Assembly (NCBI GenBank): GCA_014237395.1
Contig: JABZFP010000029.1
Span: forward strand, 442,118-506,117
Length of the DNA stretch: 64,000 nt
From: Desulfobacteraceae bacterium
GTDB lineage: Bacteria > Desulfobacterota > Desulfobacteria > Desulfobacterales > UBA5852
Direction of reading: 5' to 3'
This document shows, piece by piece, positions 53,618 to 63,778 of this stretch. The notes beneath the pieces are model-generated. The model had not been told where the DNA came from. It saw only the letters and a program-made list of their open reading frames with translations, and did no database searches. The position numbers were made by a program, and so were the translations under genes. Position 1 is the stretch's first letter. Each line of letters starts with the position of its first letter.

Positions 53618-53840
53618 TCGCAACTTGATCTTGACATCTACTAAAATCTTAGCAGACAATGGCGTTACCATCGAAGACGATGCCATTTATCGTCTGTCGT
53701 GATGACATTACATTTTATGCGCGACCAAATTTCCGTGGTTATCGCGCCTTTGGGCGGGCCGGCGGCCTCATGCAATATCTGCTCAGGCAGATTGATCTTT
53801 CCACAAAAATATTTGACCCTGTTACCCAAATCGAGGCGAT

Positions 53841-55196
53841 ATGTTTCCTTCAATACTGATTGTAGATGATGAACCTTCCATCGTTCAGTCCCTGAAAGGA
53901 CTTTTAGTCGATGAGGGTTTTGATGTGATGACCGCTCCGAACGGCTATGAAGCGCTCAAGATCATCGAAAGAGAATCTCCCGACCTGGTGCTCCTCGACA
54001 TCTGGATGCCTGGCATTGATGGAATTGAAACGCTGAAAGAGATCAAGGCCGGCAATCCCTTCATCCAGGTTATCATTATTACCGGCCATGGTAATGTTGA
54101 AACAGCCGTAAAAGCGACCAAGCTGGGTGCCTTTGATCTTATTGAAAAACCGCTTTCCATCGATAAAGTTATTGTTGGTATAAACAATGCGCTCAACTTC
54201 AGACGCTTGGAAGAAGAGAATCGGTATCTTCGAAAAAAGACCCTGGCCAAGAATTCCATTGACGGCAACAGCCCCGGCGTCCTGGCATTAAAGCAGAAGA
54301 TTGCGGCCGTGGCTTCGACCGATACCTGGGTCCTGATTACCGGAGAAAACGGAACCGGCAAAGAGCTTGTGGCCCGAACCATTTACCAGCTTGGGAGTCG
54401 GGCCGAAAAACCCTTTGTGGATGTCAATTGTGCCGCCATTCCGGAAGAATTGATTGAAAGTGAACTGTTCGGCCATGAAAAAGGCGCTTTCACAGGAGCG
54501 GCAACGAAAAAACGCGGCAAGTTTGAAATCGCCAGCGGTGGAACGATTCTGTTGGATGAAATCGGTGATATGAGCCTCAAAACCCAGGCTAAAATACTGC
54601 GTGTCCTGCAAGAACAACAATTTCAGCGTGTTGGCGGCAGTCGTGTCCTCAAGGTCGATGTTCGGGTTATTGCGGCGACCAACAAAGACCTCGCCTCGGA
54701 AATTAAAAATGGCACCTTTCGCGAAGATCTCTATTATCGCCTCAATGTCGTTCCCATTGAAGTTCCTTCCTTGCGGGAAAGGAAAGATGATATCCCCCTG
54801 CTGGCTGATCATTTCCTGGATGACTGTGCCATTCAAAACCGCTCCCGCCGGAAACATATCGACCCGGAAGCCCTGGCCCTGCTGGCAGCCTACCCTTGGC
54901 CGGGCAATGTCCGTGAACTGAAAAATCTGATTGAACGGTTGGTCATCCTTGTTCCGGGAGAACGCATCACGCCGGACGATATTCCTATCAGTTATCGCAC
55001 GCATGATTTGTCCGCAACGGCCATTGAAACGGATTGTTTATCCATTGATGATTTCAAAGAAGCGAAAAAAGCCTTTGAGGAGGCCTATCTCCGTGACAAA
55101 CTGCGTGAAAATGACGGAAACGTATCCCAGACGGCCCGACGGATTGGGGTCGGCCGCAGTTACTTGCACAAGAAATTAAAGCAGTTTAATCATTAG
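53841..55196 (+). CDS. NtrX-like sigma-54-dependent response regulator
   Basis: 451 residues: receiver domain (D53 phosphoacceptor, 'LIVDDEPS'), sigma-54 activator AAA+ core (Walker A 'GENGTGKE', 'GAFTGA', 'PWPGNVRELKNLIERL') and a Fis-type C-terminal HTH ('NDGNVSQTARRIGVGRSYLHKKLKQFN'). It is the cognate regulator of the kinase upstream and would activate sigma-54 promoters. GAGGCG precedes the ATG. Confidence 0.92.
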   Translation: MFPSILIVDDEPSIVQSLKGLLVDEGFDVMTAPNGYEALKIIERESPDLVLLDIWMPGIDGIETLKEIKAGNPFIQVIIITGHGNVETAVKATKLGAFDLIEKPLSIDKVIVGINNALNFRRLEEENRYLRKKTLAKNSIDGNSPGVLALKQKIAAVASTDTWVLITGENGTGKELVARTIYQLGSRAEKPFVDVNCAAIPEELIESELFGHEKGAFTGAATKKRGKFEIASGGTILLDEIGDMSLKTQAKILRVLQEQQFQRVGGSRVLKVDVRVIAATNKDLASEIKNGTFREDLYYRLNVVPIEVPSLRERKDDIPLLADHFLDDCAIQNRSRRKHIDPEALALLAAYPWPGNVRELKNLIERLVILVPGERITPDDIPISYRTHDLSATAIETDCLSIDDFKEAKKAFEEAYLRDKLRENDGNVSQTARRIGVGRSYLHKKLKQFNH

Positions 55197-55204
55197 GATC
55201 GCCT

Positions 55205-55750
55205 GTGCGCGTTATTGCCGGACATTACAGAGGTACGCGACTCTACACGCCGTCGGGCGTGGCGATTCGCCCTACGTCCGATCGGCTGCGCGAGTCGATT
55301 TTCAATATCATTGGCCCCCGAATACGCGGAAAGCGAATTCTAGACCTTTTTGCCGGCACCGGAGCCATGGGTATCGAGGCCCTCAGCCGAGGGGCGACGC
55401 ATGCTATTTTCATTGATAACAACGCTCAGTCCCTCGATCTGATTCATCGCAACATCGAAAAAGTGTCTGCCCATGAACGAACAACCGTCATCGCCTGGGA
55501 TGCCGCTTACGACCTAGCATGTCTCCAGGACCACGCGGCGAGCGATATCATTTTCATGGATCCCCCTTACCACCAAGGCCTTATCCATAAGGCACTGCAA
55601 AATTTGGTAGCGCTGCCATCTTGCAATAGCACAATTGTTTTAGAACATGCTGCGCAAGACGCGCTGAATGACCTACCGATAGGTCTGTTTTTAAAAGATC
55701 AGCGACGGTATGGGAAAACGCTTGTTTCCTTTTTGAGCGATATGTTATAG
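55205..55750 (+). CDS. rsmD: 16S rRNA (guanine966-N2)-methyltransferase RsmD
   Basis: 181 residues: 'MRVIAGHYRGTRLYTP' N-terminus, SAM motif 'RILDLFAGTGAMGIEALSRGA', and 'IIFMDPPYHQG' (DPPY catalytic motif). It methylates G966 of 16S rRNA. The GTG start with AGGAT lies 8 nt after the ntrX-like stop, so the genes are probably co-transcribed. Confidence 0.9.
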   Translation: MRVIAGHYRGTRLYTPSGVAIRPTSDRLRESIFNIIGPRIRGKRILDLFAGTGAMGIEALSRGATHAIFIDNNAQSLDLIHRNIEKVSAHERTTVIAWDAAYDLACLQDHAASDIIFMDPPYHQGLIHKALQNLVALPSCNSTIVLEHAAQDALNDLPIGLFLKDQRRYGKTLVSFLSDML

Positions 55751-55998
55751 CCGAAGCGGTATCCGCCTCCCAAAAGGTGATCGGGCAAAAACCAACCGTC
55801 TCGACAGCTACAGCCGGATCGTTCTATGTGCGGTCATTATGACGCACCGTTCTGGATAAAACTGCTGATACGGTGGCATCGGGTATCGCCAAAGCGCTCG
55901 TAAGTTACCCTGGGGGAAGACAGCGAAAAATAAGGCCAGACGATTCTTCGCGACACCCGGCAAGAACGGTCTGCTCACTTAGGAGGGCTCTCATTCGA

Positions 55999-56490
55999 AT
56001 GCCAAAACTGGCGATCTATCCCGGCTCTTTCGACCCAGTCACCAATGGCCATGTCGATATCATTGTTCGCGGCCTCAAAATCTTCGATCAAATCATTATC
56101 TGTATTCTGAACAATCCGGCCAAAAACGCCCTTTTCACGGTCGATGAACGGATGGAGATGCTCAGTTCGTGCCTGAATGGTATCAAGAACGTCGAAATGG
56201 CGACATACGACGGCCTGCTGGTGGATTACGCTGTCCAGCGTAAAGCCCAAGCCATACTACGCGGTATGCGGGCCGTATCGGATTTCGAATACGAATTCCA
56301 AATGGCCCTCATGAATCGTCGTCTCAACCGTGACATTCAAACCGTTTTTTTGATGACAGGTCTACGCTGGATCTTTACCAGCTCTTCCATCATCAAAGAA
56401 GCCGCCCGATTTGGGGGCAATATCAACGGCATGGTTCCCAAAATAGTCCAACAAAAACTTAAAGAGAAGTTTTCTACCGTCAATCTTTGA
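55999..56490 (+). CDS. coaD: Phosphopantetheine adenylyltransferase
   Basis: 163 residues with 'AIYPGSFDPVTNGHVDIIVRG' (nucleotidyltransferase motif T/HxGH), 'GMRAVSDFEYEFQMALMNRRL' and 'YGLR/SSSIIKEAARFGGNINGMVP'-type C-terminus. It makes dephospho-CoA, the fourth step of CoA synthesis. Start ATG 55999 is chosen for the AGGAGGG upstream and the standard N-terminus. Confidence 0.93.
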   Translation: MPKLAIYPGSFDPVTNGHVDIIVRGLKIFDQIIICILNNPAKNALFTVDERMEMLSSCLNGIKNVEMATYDGLLVDYAVQRKAQAILRGMRAVSDFEYEFQMALMNRRLNRDIQTVFLMTGLRWIFTSSSIIKEAARFGGNINGMVPKIVQQKLKEKFSTVNL

Positions 56491-56497
56491 TGCAACC

Positions 56498-57403
56498 ATG
56501 GACCTGTGGCAGCTTCACATTTTTTGCAAAGTCGTTGAATTGGCGAGTTTCAGTAAAGCCGGTCAAACTGTTCATCTTTCCCAACCAACGGTCAGCAGTC
56601 ACATAAAAGACCTGGAACAGCATTTCGGATGCCCGCTCATTAACCGCCTCGCACGCCGCGCCGTTCCTACCAAAGCCGGCGAATTACTTCACTCCCACGC
56701 TCTCCGTATACTTGCGCTGCGGGATGAAACCGAAACGGTTATGGCGGAATTCCTCGGGCACTATAAAGGACGCTTGGTAATTGGCGGCAGTACGATTCCG
56801 GGCGGCTATCTTCTGCCCAAGATGATCGGGCGCTTCAATCATGTCTATCCCAATATACGAATTTCTCTTATCATAAGCGACTCAAGGGAAATCGTACAAA
56901 AAACCCTGGCCGGAGAAATCGAATTGGGGGTTGTCGGTGCTCATTTTTCCGACGACCATTTATGTGAAAATGCTTTGGCAAGCGATACGATGAAACTGAT
57001 TGTTGCCCGGCAACATCCGTGGGCCGGGCGATCTTCGATTGCCCTTGATGATCTACGCCAGGAACCTTTGATTGTTCGGGAATCGGGCTCAGGAACACGG
57101 CAGGTATTGGAACGCGCCATTGCAACAAAAGGGTTGCGGCTGCATGATGCGTTTCATATCGTGGCCGAAATCGGCAACACGGCGGGAGTTATCGCTGGGA
57201 TAAAAAGCGGGTTGGGCGTATCTGTCCTGTCGACCATGGCCGTTGAAGATGATCTCACCTATCAGACCTTAGCGGCCCTCGATATCAGTGGAATTGACCT
57301 TCAGCGCAATTTTTATCTCGTTTCGGACCAGCGTCGGGCATTTTCACCGCTGGCCCACGCCTTTCAAACTTTTATCACGACGCACCCGATCAACGACGCG
57401 TGA
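56498..57403 (+). CDS. LysR-family regulator (selenium-metabolism-associated type)
   Basis: 301 residues: N-terminal winged HTH ('LHIFCKVVELASFSKAGQTVHLSQPTVSSHIKDLEQHFGCPLINRLARRAVPTKAG') and a C-terminal LysR substrate domain. The sequence resembles CysB/CysL-like regulators and, by recall, the LysR subgroup found with selenium metabolism genes in delta-proteobacteria; this subgroup assignment is inference. It is 8 bp behind coaD. Confidence 0.86.
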   Translation: MDLWQLHIFCKVVELASFSKAGQTVHLSQPTVSSHIKDLEQHFGCPLINRLARRAVPTKAGELLHSHALRILALRDETETVMAEFLGHYKGRLVIGGSTIPGGYLLPKMIGRFNHVYPNIRISLIISDSREIVQKTLAGEIELGVVGAHFSDDHLCENALASDTMKLIVARQHPWAGRSSIALDDLRQEPLIVRESGSGTRQVLERAIATKGLRLHDAFHIVAEIGNTAGVIAGIKSGLGVSVLSTMAVEDDLTYQTLAALDISGIDLQRNFYLVSDQRRAFSPLAHAFQTFITTHPINDA

Positions 57404-57454
57404 GCTTCTTCCGACAAGGAGCGAACCGTACAAGCGATCCTCAAACAGGCGACA

Positions 57455-58114
57455 TTAAGGCTCGCCCCAACCCTCCTCGCCGATCAACTTGACAAAACGG
57501 CACCCGCCCAAGCTGACTTGATGCCATCCCCGTTCATCTTTGACGATCTTGATTAAATCCTGGGTATACTGGTTGCCAACGGGAAGTATCATTCGCCCGC
57601 CCACAGCAAGCTGCGATAATAGAATTTCCGGTATGCGCGGCGCGCCCGCGGTTACAATGATCGCATCAAACAAGCCTTCTTCCCGCCATCCCATCGTGCC
57701 ATCCGAATACCGCGTCACGATGTTGTGGTACTGCAAGGTATCGAAAAGCTTTCGAGCGCGACGATAAAGCGTGTGTAAACGCTCAATCGTGTAAACGCGA
57801 TAGACGATTTCGGCCAGAACCGCAGCTTGGTAGCCGGAACCTGTGCCAATTTCCAGTACACGGTCATCCGCCGTGAGTTCCAGCGCCTGGGTCATCTCCG
57901 CCACGATAAACGGCTGAGAAATGGTCTGTTGTTCGCCAATCGGCAAAGGATGATCCTCATAGGCTTTATGCTGAAGGGCCTCACTGACAAACAAGTGGCG
58001 CGGTACCCGGCGCATGGCGGCAAGCACCAACGGATCGGATATATGGCGTGCCTCGATTTGACGTTTGACCATCTCCTCGCGGCGGCGCTTATGGGTATGC
58101 TCGGAATTTATCAT
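57455..58114 (-). CDS. pcm: Protein-L-isoaspartate O-methyltransferase
   Basis: 219 residues. 'MVKRQIEARHISDPLVLAAMRRVPRHLFV', SAM motif 'VLEIGTGSGYQAAVLAEI', 'ERLHTLYRRA' and 'DAIIVTAGAPRIPEIL' match Pcm. It repairs age-damaged isoaspartyl residues. The start is not certain: ATG 58114 and an upstream TTG at 58150 both lack good ribosome sites. Confidence 0.9.
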   Translation of the reverse strand: MINSEHTHKRRREEMVKRQIEARHISDPLVLAAMRRVPRHLFVSEALQHKAYEDHPLPIGEQQTISQPFIVAEMTQALELTADDRVLEIGTGSGYQAAVLAEIVYRVYTIERLHTLYRRARKLFDTLQYHNIVTRYSDGTMGWREEGLFDAIIVTAGAPRIPEILLSQLAVGGRMILPVGNQYTQDLIKIVKDERGWHQVSLGGCRFVKLIGEEGWGEP

Positions 58115-58408
58115 GGAGTGGTCTTTAACAGTCGCCCTTGTTTTCGTCAAGAATTCCGACCTGAGCGCCTATCGTCTCTTTGTCTGACAATCGAGGGGGA
58201 TTGAGTTTATGATGTGAGATGCAAAATCCTCTTCAGTCATACGCAGTTCCATAATGGCGGAAGGTTCAATCAGAAAAATTATTGGGAGAAGACGATTAGG
58301 CGGGAAAATCAGCCGGATGAAATATCACGATATCATTGGTGGATAGGGTCGTATCGATCGGATTCTGACCCGAAATCTAACATGCCATATTCCTGATTTC
58401 ATTAGGAT
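58115..58408. other. Intergenic stretch, nothing firm
   Basis: About 290 bases between pcm and the channel remnant. I see no gene or clear regulatory signal; it may be part of the decayed upstream portion of the channel gene. Confidence 0.35.
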
Positions 58409-58648
58409 TAGGACCAGGACGAAGCGGATATTGAAAGCGCCAAGGGGCTTGTCGCTGTTCTGGTGACCGATACCGACGGGGAGGAAATCCTCACAAGCGA
58501 ACAATCCAAAATGGCGAATGTCATGCTAAAAAATTCCGGCATTGGGCAACGATATAACCTCATCATTATTGCCATCGAAAAGGGAAACAACGATACGATT
58601 TTCACCCCCTCTTTCGAATCCCGTATTCACCCCCCGGGGGCCCTCTGA
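58409..58648 (+). pseudogene. Remnant of a potassium channel (TrkA/RCK domain)
   Basis: After a stop at 58409-58411 the frame reads 'DQDEADIESAKGLVAVLVTDTDG', the end of a TrkA-N/RCK nucleotide-binding domain, then 'EEILTSEQSKMANVMLKNSGIGQRYNLIIIAIEKGNNDTIFTPSFESRI', an RCK-C domain. The pore, the N-terminal RCK and the connecting part are missing, and the frame is broken near 58630. It looks like a decayed Kch-type channel with an internal deletion. Confidence 0.65.
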
Positions 58649-58736
58649 TTGCCGGCAGCAGGGAACACAACGTTACAACTGGTAAACGAGCTCAACCCGG
58701 AGACTGCTTCCTCGCGATCACGACGTCTGTCCGGTA

Positions 58737-59324
58737 TTAAATTTTGTAAATGATCCGTTTGTCTGTGATAATGATGTCCACATGCTTATCGTGTGATTCG
58801 GTTGGAATCTGTGGAACCACTTGATCTTCCAGGGCCAACGAAACCTTGCGTGTCGTAATCGGCAATTGCGGAATCAGGCGGTCGTAGGTGCCATCGCCCG
58901 CTCCCAGACGCCCCCCCTTTTCATCTACAGCAACACCTGGAATAATGGCGATGTCGATGCATTCCATCGGCACTTCACGGCAGCGCTGGGAGTTTGGCTC
59001 AAAAATGCCGCGAGGCCCGGCGACTAAATCCCGGCCGGGGTCGTCAACCTTCAACAAACGTACGCTTCCCTTCTCTGCATTAAAAATGGGCAGAACAATG
59101 ATTTTCCCATAGGCATGCGTCTGTTTGAGAATGTTCTCCGTATCAACTTCATTTTTGTCGCTTACATAGAGCAAAACAATGCGTGCTTCCAGAAAATTGG
59201 CAAAATCGAACAATCGGGTTTCAATCTCACTGATCTTGGTCCGGTGCTCTTCCTTTGACAGGGCACTTATCATTTTCTCGATTTTGGTGCGCAGTTCCTG
59301 CTTTGCTTCCCGGATTTCCTCCAT
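58737..59324 (-). CDS. 5-formyltetrahydrofolate cyclo-ligase
   Basis: 195 residues. 'REAKQELRTKIEKMISALSKEEH' N-terminus, 'GRLGAGDGTYDRLIPQL' (family G-x-G-x-G-x2-Y-D-R motif) and 'HDKHVDIIITDKRI' match the MTHFS family, which makes 5,10-methenyl-THF from 5-formyl-THF with ATP. The ATG 59324 after GGGGGTGATC is the best start. It is divergent from serS, 169 bp apart. Confidence 0.88.
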   Translation of the reverse strand: MEEIREAKQELRTKIEKMISALSKEEHRTKISEIETRLFDFANFLEARIVLLYVSDKNEVDTENILKQTHAYGKIIVLPIFNAEKGSVRLLKVDDPGRDLVAGPRGIFEPNSQRCREVPMECIDIAIIPGVAVDEKGGRLGAGDGTYDRLIPQLPITTRKVSLALEDQVVPQIPTESHDKHVDIIITDKRIIYKI

Positions 59325-59492
59325 GATCACCCCCGGTGTTGTTCTTGATTCCGACCCGCTGCTGGAACACTGTGGACCTGATTCAACCAGCAATCATAAT
59401 TGACTAAATTCACAACAGGTGTTAGCCTTCGCATTCGGTTTTGCAGGTCGCCTGAGTCGATATGCGATAATGAATAACTACAAATAATAGGT

Positions 59493-60773
59493 ATGAATAT
59501 GCTTGAAATCAAGTTCATTCGCCAAAATTTGACGGAGGTCAAACAGGCGATGGTAAATCGGGGCGACCACATTGACTTGGAAGCCCTGATCGTCGCGGAT
59601 GATAATCGAAAAAAAATCCTGTTGGAAATCGAAGCCTTGCGCCATAAACGTAACGTGGTGTCGGATCAAATTGCAGCAATGAAAAAAGACGGCCAAACGG
59701 CAGAGGCGACAATGGCCGAAATGCGCGAAGTTTCAAGCCAGATCAAGGCCCTTGATCGCACCCTTTCCGAAAACGAAGCTGTCATGCAAACAATCCTGAT
59801 GCAGATCCCCAACATCCCCCATGTTACTGTTCCTATAGGACAGGATGAGAATGACAACCCGGTCCTTCGAACCGTCGGCAACCCTGTGGATATGAATTTC
59901 GAGCCTCAAGCCCATTGGGATATCGGTGAGCATTTGGGCATTCTTGATTTTAAGCGTGCCGCCAGAATTACCGGCGCCCGGTTTCCGTTATATTTTGGGC
60001 AAGGGGCCTTGATGGAACGGGCGCTGATCAATTTTATGATAGACCTCCATGTAAATCACCATGGTTACCAGGAAGTATTGCCTCCTTTTATTGTCAATCG
60101 CCAAAGCATGACGCATACGGGGCAGCTTCCCAAGTTTGAAGAGGATCTTTTCAAACTTGAGGGCATGGATTATTTCCTCATCCCCACAGCGGAAGTGCCG
60201 GTTACCAACATTCATCACAGCGAAATATTGGAGGAAGAAGAGCTTCCGCGCTATTATACAGCCTATACTCCCTGCTTTCGATCGGAAGCAGGCTCCCATG
60301 GCAAGGATACCCGAGGACTGATTCGGCAGCACCAGTTCAACAAGGTCGAACTGGTCAAATTCACCCTGCCGGAGCACTCCTATAACGAATTGGAGCTGCT
60401 TCTGCAAAACGCGGAAAGCGTCCTTCAGAAGCTGGAAATACCCTATCGTGTCATTACGCTGTGTACGGGCGACCTTGGCTTTTCAGCTGCTAAAACCTAT
60501 GATATTGAAGTATGGATGCCGGCTCAGGGGGTTTACCGCGAGATATCCTCTTGCAGTAATTTCGAGAGTTTTCAGGCCCGCCGGGGAAACATCCGTTTCC
60601 GCCGCAATGGGCGCAAAGGAACGGAATACGTTCACACGCTCAATGGCTCGGGACTGGCTGTAGGCCGTACCTTTGCCGCTATTCTGGAAAATTGCCAGCA
60701 GCCCGATGGATCCGTCCTCATACCCAAAGCCCTCCGCCCCTATATGGGCAATATCGAAAGCATCTCAAAATGA
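59493..60773 (+). CDS. serS: Seryl-tRNA synthetase
   Basis: 426 residues, class II. An N-terminal coiled-coil arm (about 30-105), motif 2 '[27 protein letters not shown]', and motif 3 '[31 protein letters not shown]'. It charges tRNA(Ser), and in selenium users also tRNA(Sec) with serine. Its stop overlaps the thrC start (ATGA). Confidence 0.94.
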   Translation: MNMLEIKFIRQNLTEVKQAMVNRGDHIDLEALIVADDNRKKILLEIEALRHKRNVVSDQIAAMKKDGQTAEATMAEMREVSSQIKALDRTLSENEAVMQTILMQIPNIPHVTVPIGQDENDNPVLRTVGNPVDMNFEPQAHWDIGEHLGILDFKRAARITGARFPLYFGQGALMERALINFMIDLHVNHHGYQEVLPPFIVNRQSMTHTGQLPKFEEDLFKLEGMDYFLIPTAEVPVTNIHHSEILEEEELPRYYTAYTPCFRSEAGSHGKDTRGLIRQHQFNKVELVKFTLPEHSYNELELLLQNAESVLQKLEIPYRVITLCTGDLGFSAAKTYDIEVWMPAQGVYREISSCSNFESFQARRGNIRFRRNGRKGTEYVHTLNGSGLAVGRTFAAILENCQQPDGSVLIPKALRPYMGNIESISK

Positions 60774-62272
60774 AGCCGGCAGCCTTTCCAAAAACGATCC
60801 AGCCTTATCTGATCCCTCGCCCGAGTGGCCAAATGGTGTATCGCTGCCTCGGATGTGCGGAAACGTTTGACATCGATGCGCTTCACTATGTCTGCCCAGG
60901 TTGCCAGCAAGTGCTGCTTATCGAAGACCTGCAGGCCGACCGATTGAAGGACATCCCCGGTTCAACCTGGCACGAGATATTTGACTATCGAAAAATGCTC
61001 ACGGAGCCATCTCTCAGGGGCATCTATCGCTATCATGAATTTATCGGTCCCATGCTGCCACTCGAAAGCATCGTTTATCTGGGGGAGGGAAATACCCCCA
61101 TGATTCAAAGCAACAGGCAGCTTCAGGAGCAGGTCGGTCTCACACTTTACTTCAAAAACGATGGCCAAAACCCCAGTGCATCCTTTAAGGACCGGGGCAT
61201 GGCAAGCGCTTTCAGTTATCTGTCGCATATGATCGACACCGGTCAATTGACCGACGTACTTGCCATTTGCGCCTCCACGGGCGACACCAGCGCCGCGGCA
61301 GCGCTCTATGCCGCTTATTTACAGAAGGACATAAAGTCGGCCGTTTTACTCCCTCATGGCAAGGTAACGCCACAGCAGCTTTCCCAGCCTTTAGGCAGTG
61401 GCGCCCATGTATTTGAAGTCCCCGGTGTTTTCGATGACTGCATGAAAGTTGTCGAAAAGTTATCTGAAACCTACCATGTGGCCCTGCTTAATTCCAAAAA
61501 TGCCTGGCGCATTTTGGGGCAAGAGTCCTACGCCTATGAAATTGCTCAGGATTTCGACTACGATCTTCGCAACGTCATAGTGGTTGTCCCCATCGGCAAT
61601 GCCGGCAATATTACCGCCGTTATGCGTGGTTTTCTCAAATTCCTGGATGCCGGGATTATCGACCAGCTCCCGAAAATCATCGGGGTTCAATCCGAGCATG
61701 CAAATCCTGTGTATCGCTATTATCGTGAGCCCGAACCCAGCAAACGCCGTTTTGAACCGGTTTCGGTTCGACCCAGCGTGGCACAGGCTGCAATGATCGG
61801 CAACCCGGTTTCCATGCCACGGGTTATTCAACTGGTGGAGCACTATCAGCGGCGCACAGGGGAGCCGAAGGTATTTTTTGTGGAAGTCACTGAACAAGAG
61901 ATCATGGACTGGGAGCTGTTGGCCAACCGCAACGGCCACATCGCCTGCACCCATGGTGGCGAATGTTTGGCTGGACTGGTGCAAGCCATTAAACTCGGTC
62001 ATGTGGCGGCTGACGAATGCGCTGTCTTGGATTCCACGGCTCACGCCTTGAAATTTTCCGGGTTTCAAGACTATTATTTTGGAGATCATTTCCCCCCCGA
62101 ATACCATGTAAAACCGAAAGCGGCCTTGAAAAATGTGCCCACTCTTATATCTCCCAAAGGGCTTGACCGTTTGCCTGAAGCCGGCAACCCACTGGAAGCC
62201 GGAGACCTTAAGCGATTTGTAGACTGCGTTGCAGATGATATTGCTTCGGCGTTAAGTCTTAAAATACGCTGA
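60770..62272 (+). CDS. thrC: Threonine synthase
   Basis: 500 residues. A zinc-ribbon-like N-terminal extension ('[27 protein letters not shown]', CxxC-CxxC) precedes the PLP fold with '[11 protein letters not shown]' and the PLP-lysine motif '[15 protein letters not shown]'. It converts O-phosphohomoserine to threonine. The extension makes it the longer ribbon-bearing type. ATG 60770 is coupled to serS by the ATGA overlap. Confidence 0.9.
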   Translation: MKPAAFPKTIQPYLIPRPSGQMVYRCLGCAETFDIDALHYVCPGCQQVLLIEDLQADRLKDIPGSTWHEIFDYRKMLTEPSLRGIYRYHEFIGPMLPLESIVYLGEGNTPMIQSNRQLQEQVGLTLYFKNDGQNPSASFKDRGMASAFSYLSHMIDTGQLTDVLAICASTGDTSAAAALYAAYLQKDIKSAVLLPHGKVTPQQLSQPLGSGAHVFEVPGVFDDCMKVVEKLSETYHVALLNSKNAWRILGQESYAYEIAQDFDYDLRNVIVVVPIGNAGNITAVMRGFLKFLDAGIIDQLPKIIGVQSEHANPVYRYYREPEPSKRRFEPVSVRPSVAQAAMIGNPVSMPRVIQLVEHYQRRTGEPKVFFVEVTEQEIMDWELLANRNGHIACTHGGECLAGLVQAIKLGHVAADECAVLDSTAHALKFSGFQDYYFGDHFPPEYHVKPKAALKNVPTLISPKGLDRLPEAGNPLEAGDLKRFVDCVADDIASALSLKIR

Positions 62273-62361
62273 GTGATCGAATCCGCCGCCAACAGCTTGC
62301 CAACAACGTTGCATCGATCACAGCACATTCATTTCCACCATTTTTTAACAGGGAATGCCAG

Positions 62362-63153
62362 ATGAAAACAGCGATTCGATTCCTTCTTACCATGGCCTTC
62401 GTGCTATTGCCGCTGGCGGCCTGCACCACAACCGACTTCGATTTGGACAAGCGCAAAGCCTTGTCCGAGGACAACCGCAGGGTTGGCGATGCCTATATTC
62501 GGCAGGGTGACTACACCCGGGCCTTGGGGTACTATCAAGAAGCGGCTAAGCACTATGCTGACGACCCGGAATTGCAATACCGCATGGGACAAGCCTATCA
62601 GGAAAAGCGGAATTACAATCTTGCTATTTCGCATTTTCTACGCGCACTGGAGCTCAAACCCGATATGATGCGCGTTAAAAACAGCCTGGGGGTCGCCTAC
62701 ATTAAAAATCAAGATTACGAGAAAGCTATCTTTGTCTTTAAAGAAATGATCAAAGACCAAGCCTACGAAATATACGTAAGACCTCAGTCCCCTAAATATA
62801 ATCTGGGTTGGGCTTATTATCAAATAGGTCAGTATGGTGACTCTGAACGCTATCTGCAAGAAGCGCTTGATTATTATCGTTCCGGAATCCCTAAAGACGA
62901 TATCTATATAAAGGCCCTGCGCGTCATGGGGCTAAATTCCCTGGCACAATCCAAACCGGAAATATCGCTTTCCTATTTTGAAAAAGCCATTCCGTTCGCG
63001 CCCAAATGGCCTGATTTGTATCTTGATATTGCCCGCGCCCATCGCCTGGCCGGCGAAACACCGCGTGCCCGACAGGCATACAACCGGGTCATCGAATTGG
63101 CGCCAGGTACGGATCTCGCAAATATAGCAGCAAAGGAGGCAGACAGCCTTTAA
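62362..63153 (+). CDS. TPR-repeat lipoprotein (PilW/PilF-like)
   Basis: 263 residues with a lipoprotein signal ('LPLAAC') and five or six TPR repeats (e.g. 'RVGDAYIRQGDYTRALGYYQEAAKHYADDPELQYRMGQAYQEKRNYNLAISHFLRALELKP'). Such proteins assemble outer-membrane machines, for example type IV pilus secretin. AGGGAA precedes the ATG. It lies 89 bp downstream of thrC. Confidence 0.83.
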   Translation: MKTAIRFLLTMAFVLLPLAACTTTDFDLDKRKALSEDNRRVGDAYIRQGDYTRALGYYQEAAKHYADDPELQYRMGQAYQEKRNYNLAISHFLRALELKPDMMRVKNSLGVAYIKNQDYEKAIFVFKEMIKDQAYEIYVRPQSPKYNLGWAYYQIGQYGDSERYLQEALDYYRSGIPKDDIYIKALRVMGLNSLAQSKPEISLSYFEKAIPFAPKWPDLYLDIARAHRLAGETPRARQAYNRVIELAPGTDLANIAAKEADSL

Positions 63154-63430
63154 AACAGTTTCTGCCTGCCTAGCCTCTCACAAATACTACCCGATAGTAT
63201 CGGCTCAACCCATCCGCTTCTAAATGACTGGGAATTTATCTCTTCGCCACAACCATATGTATTCAAATCAATCCCGGTATCGTTGACGATTGAACTGCTT
63301 ATATGCCTTACAATGGAAAAGCAGTAAAATTCCTCCCACTCCCCTTAAAAGCTCCTCCAATTGTCACGAATTAATCCCAAAGTTAACCTCTAAGTCAAGT
63401 AAATCCCCGAGATTGAAATCGGATACGCCC
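63154..63430. other. Intergenic stretch between the TPR gene and the IS
   Basis: About 280 bases, AT-richer than the genes around it. No gene is visible. A TTGACG near 63280 has no well-spaced -10. The next feature is the left end of the IS element. Confidence 0.35.
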
Positions 63431-63510
63431 ACTGTAACCCTCCCCTATAATAGTGCCATTGATAAGTAGAGACTTCTTGGGCAAAATGCTGATCAAGGAG
63501 GGCTCTACCC

Positions 63511-63778
63511 ATGCGCAAAAGTCGGTTCACTGAAAGCCAGATTGTCCACATTCTAAAACAGGTCGAAGGTGGTCGAACCGCCTCAGGGGTCTGCCGTGAG
63601 TATGGCGTCAGCAGCGCCACTTATTACAAGTGGAAGGTCCAAATATGGCGGCATGGAAGCCTCTGACATCCGGCGCTTAAAAGAACTTGAACAGGAAAAT
63701 CGGCGACTCAAGCAGATGCACGCCGATGTCAGTCTTGAGAACAAAGCGCTGAAGGATGTCAGCGCAAAAAAGCTCTGA
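63511..63778 (+). pseudogene. IS3 transposase orfA, frameshifted
   Basis: It starts 'MRKSRFTESQIVHILKQVEGGRTASGVCREYGVSSATYYKWK', the IS3 helix-turn-helix, but one extra base near 63636-63637 breaks the frame; it would stop at 63664-63666. Deleting the base restores 'SKYGGMEASDIRRLKELEQENRRLKQMHADVSLENKALKDV', the leucine-zipper half ending at 63778. So orfA appears inactivated unless this is a sequencing error. AGGAGGG lies before the ATG. Confidence 0.72.
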
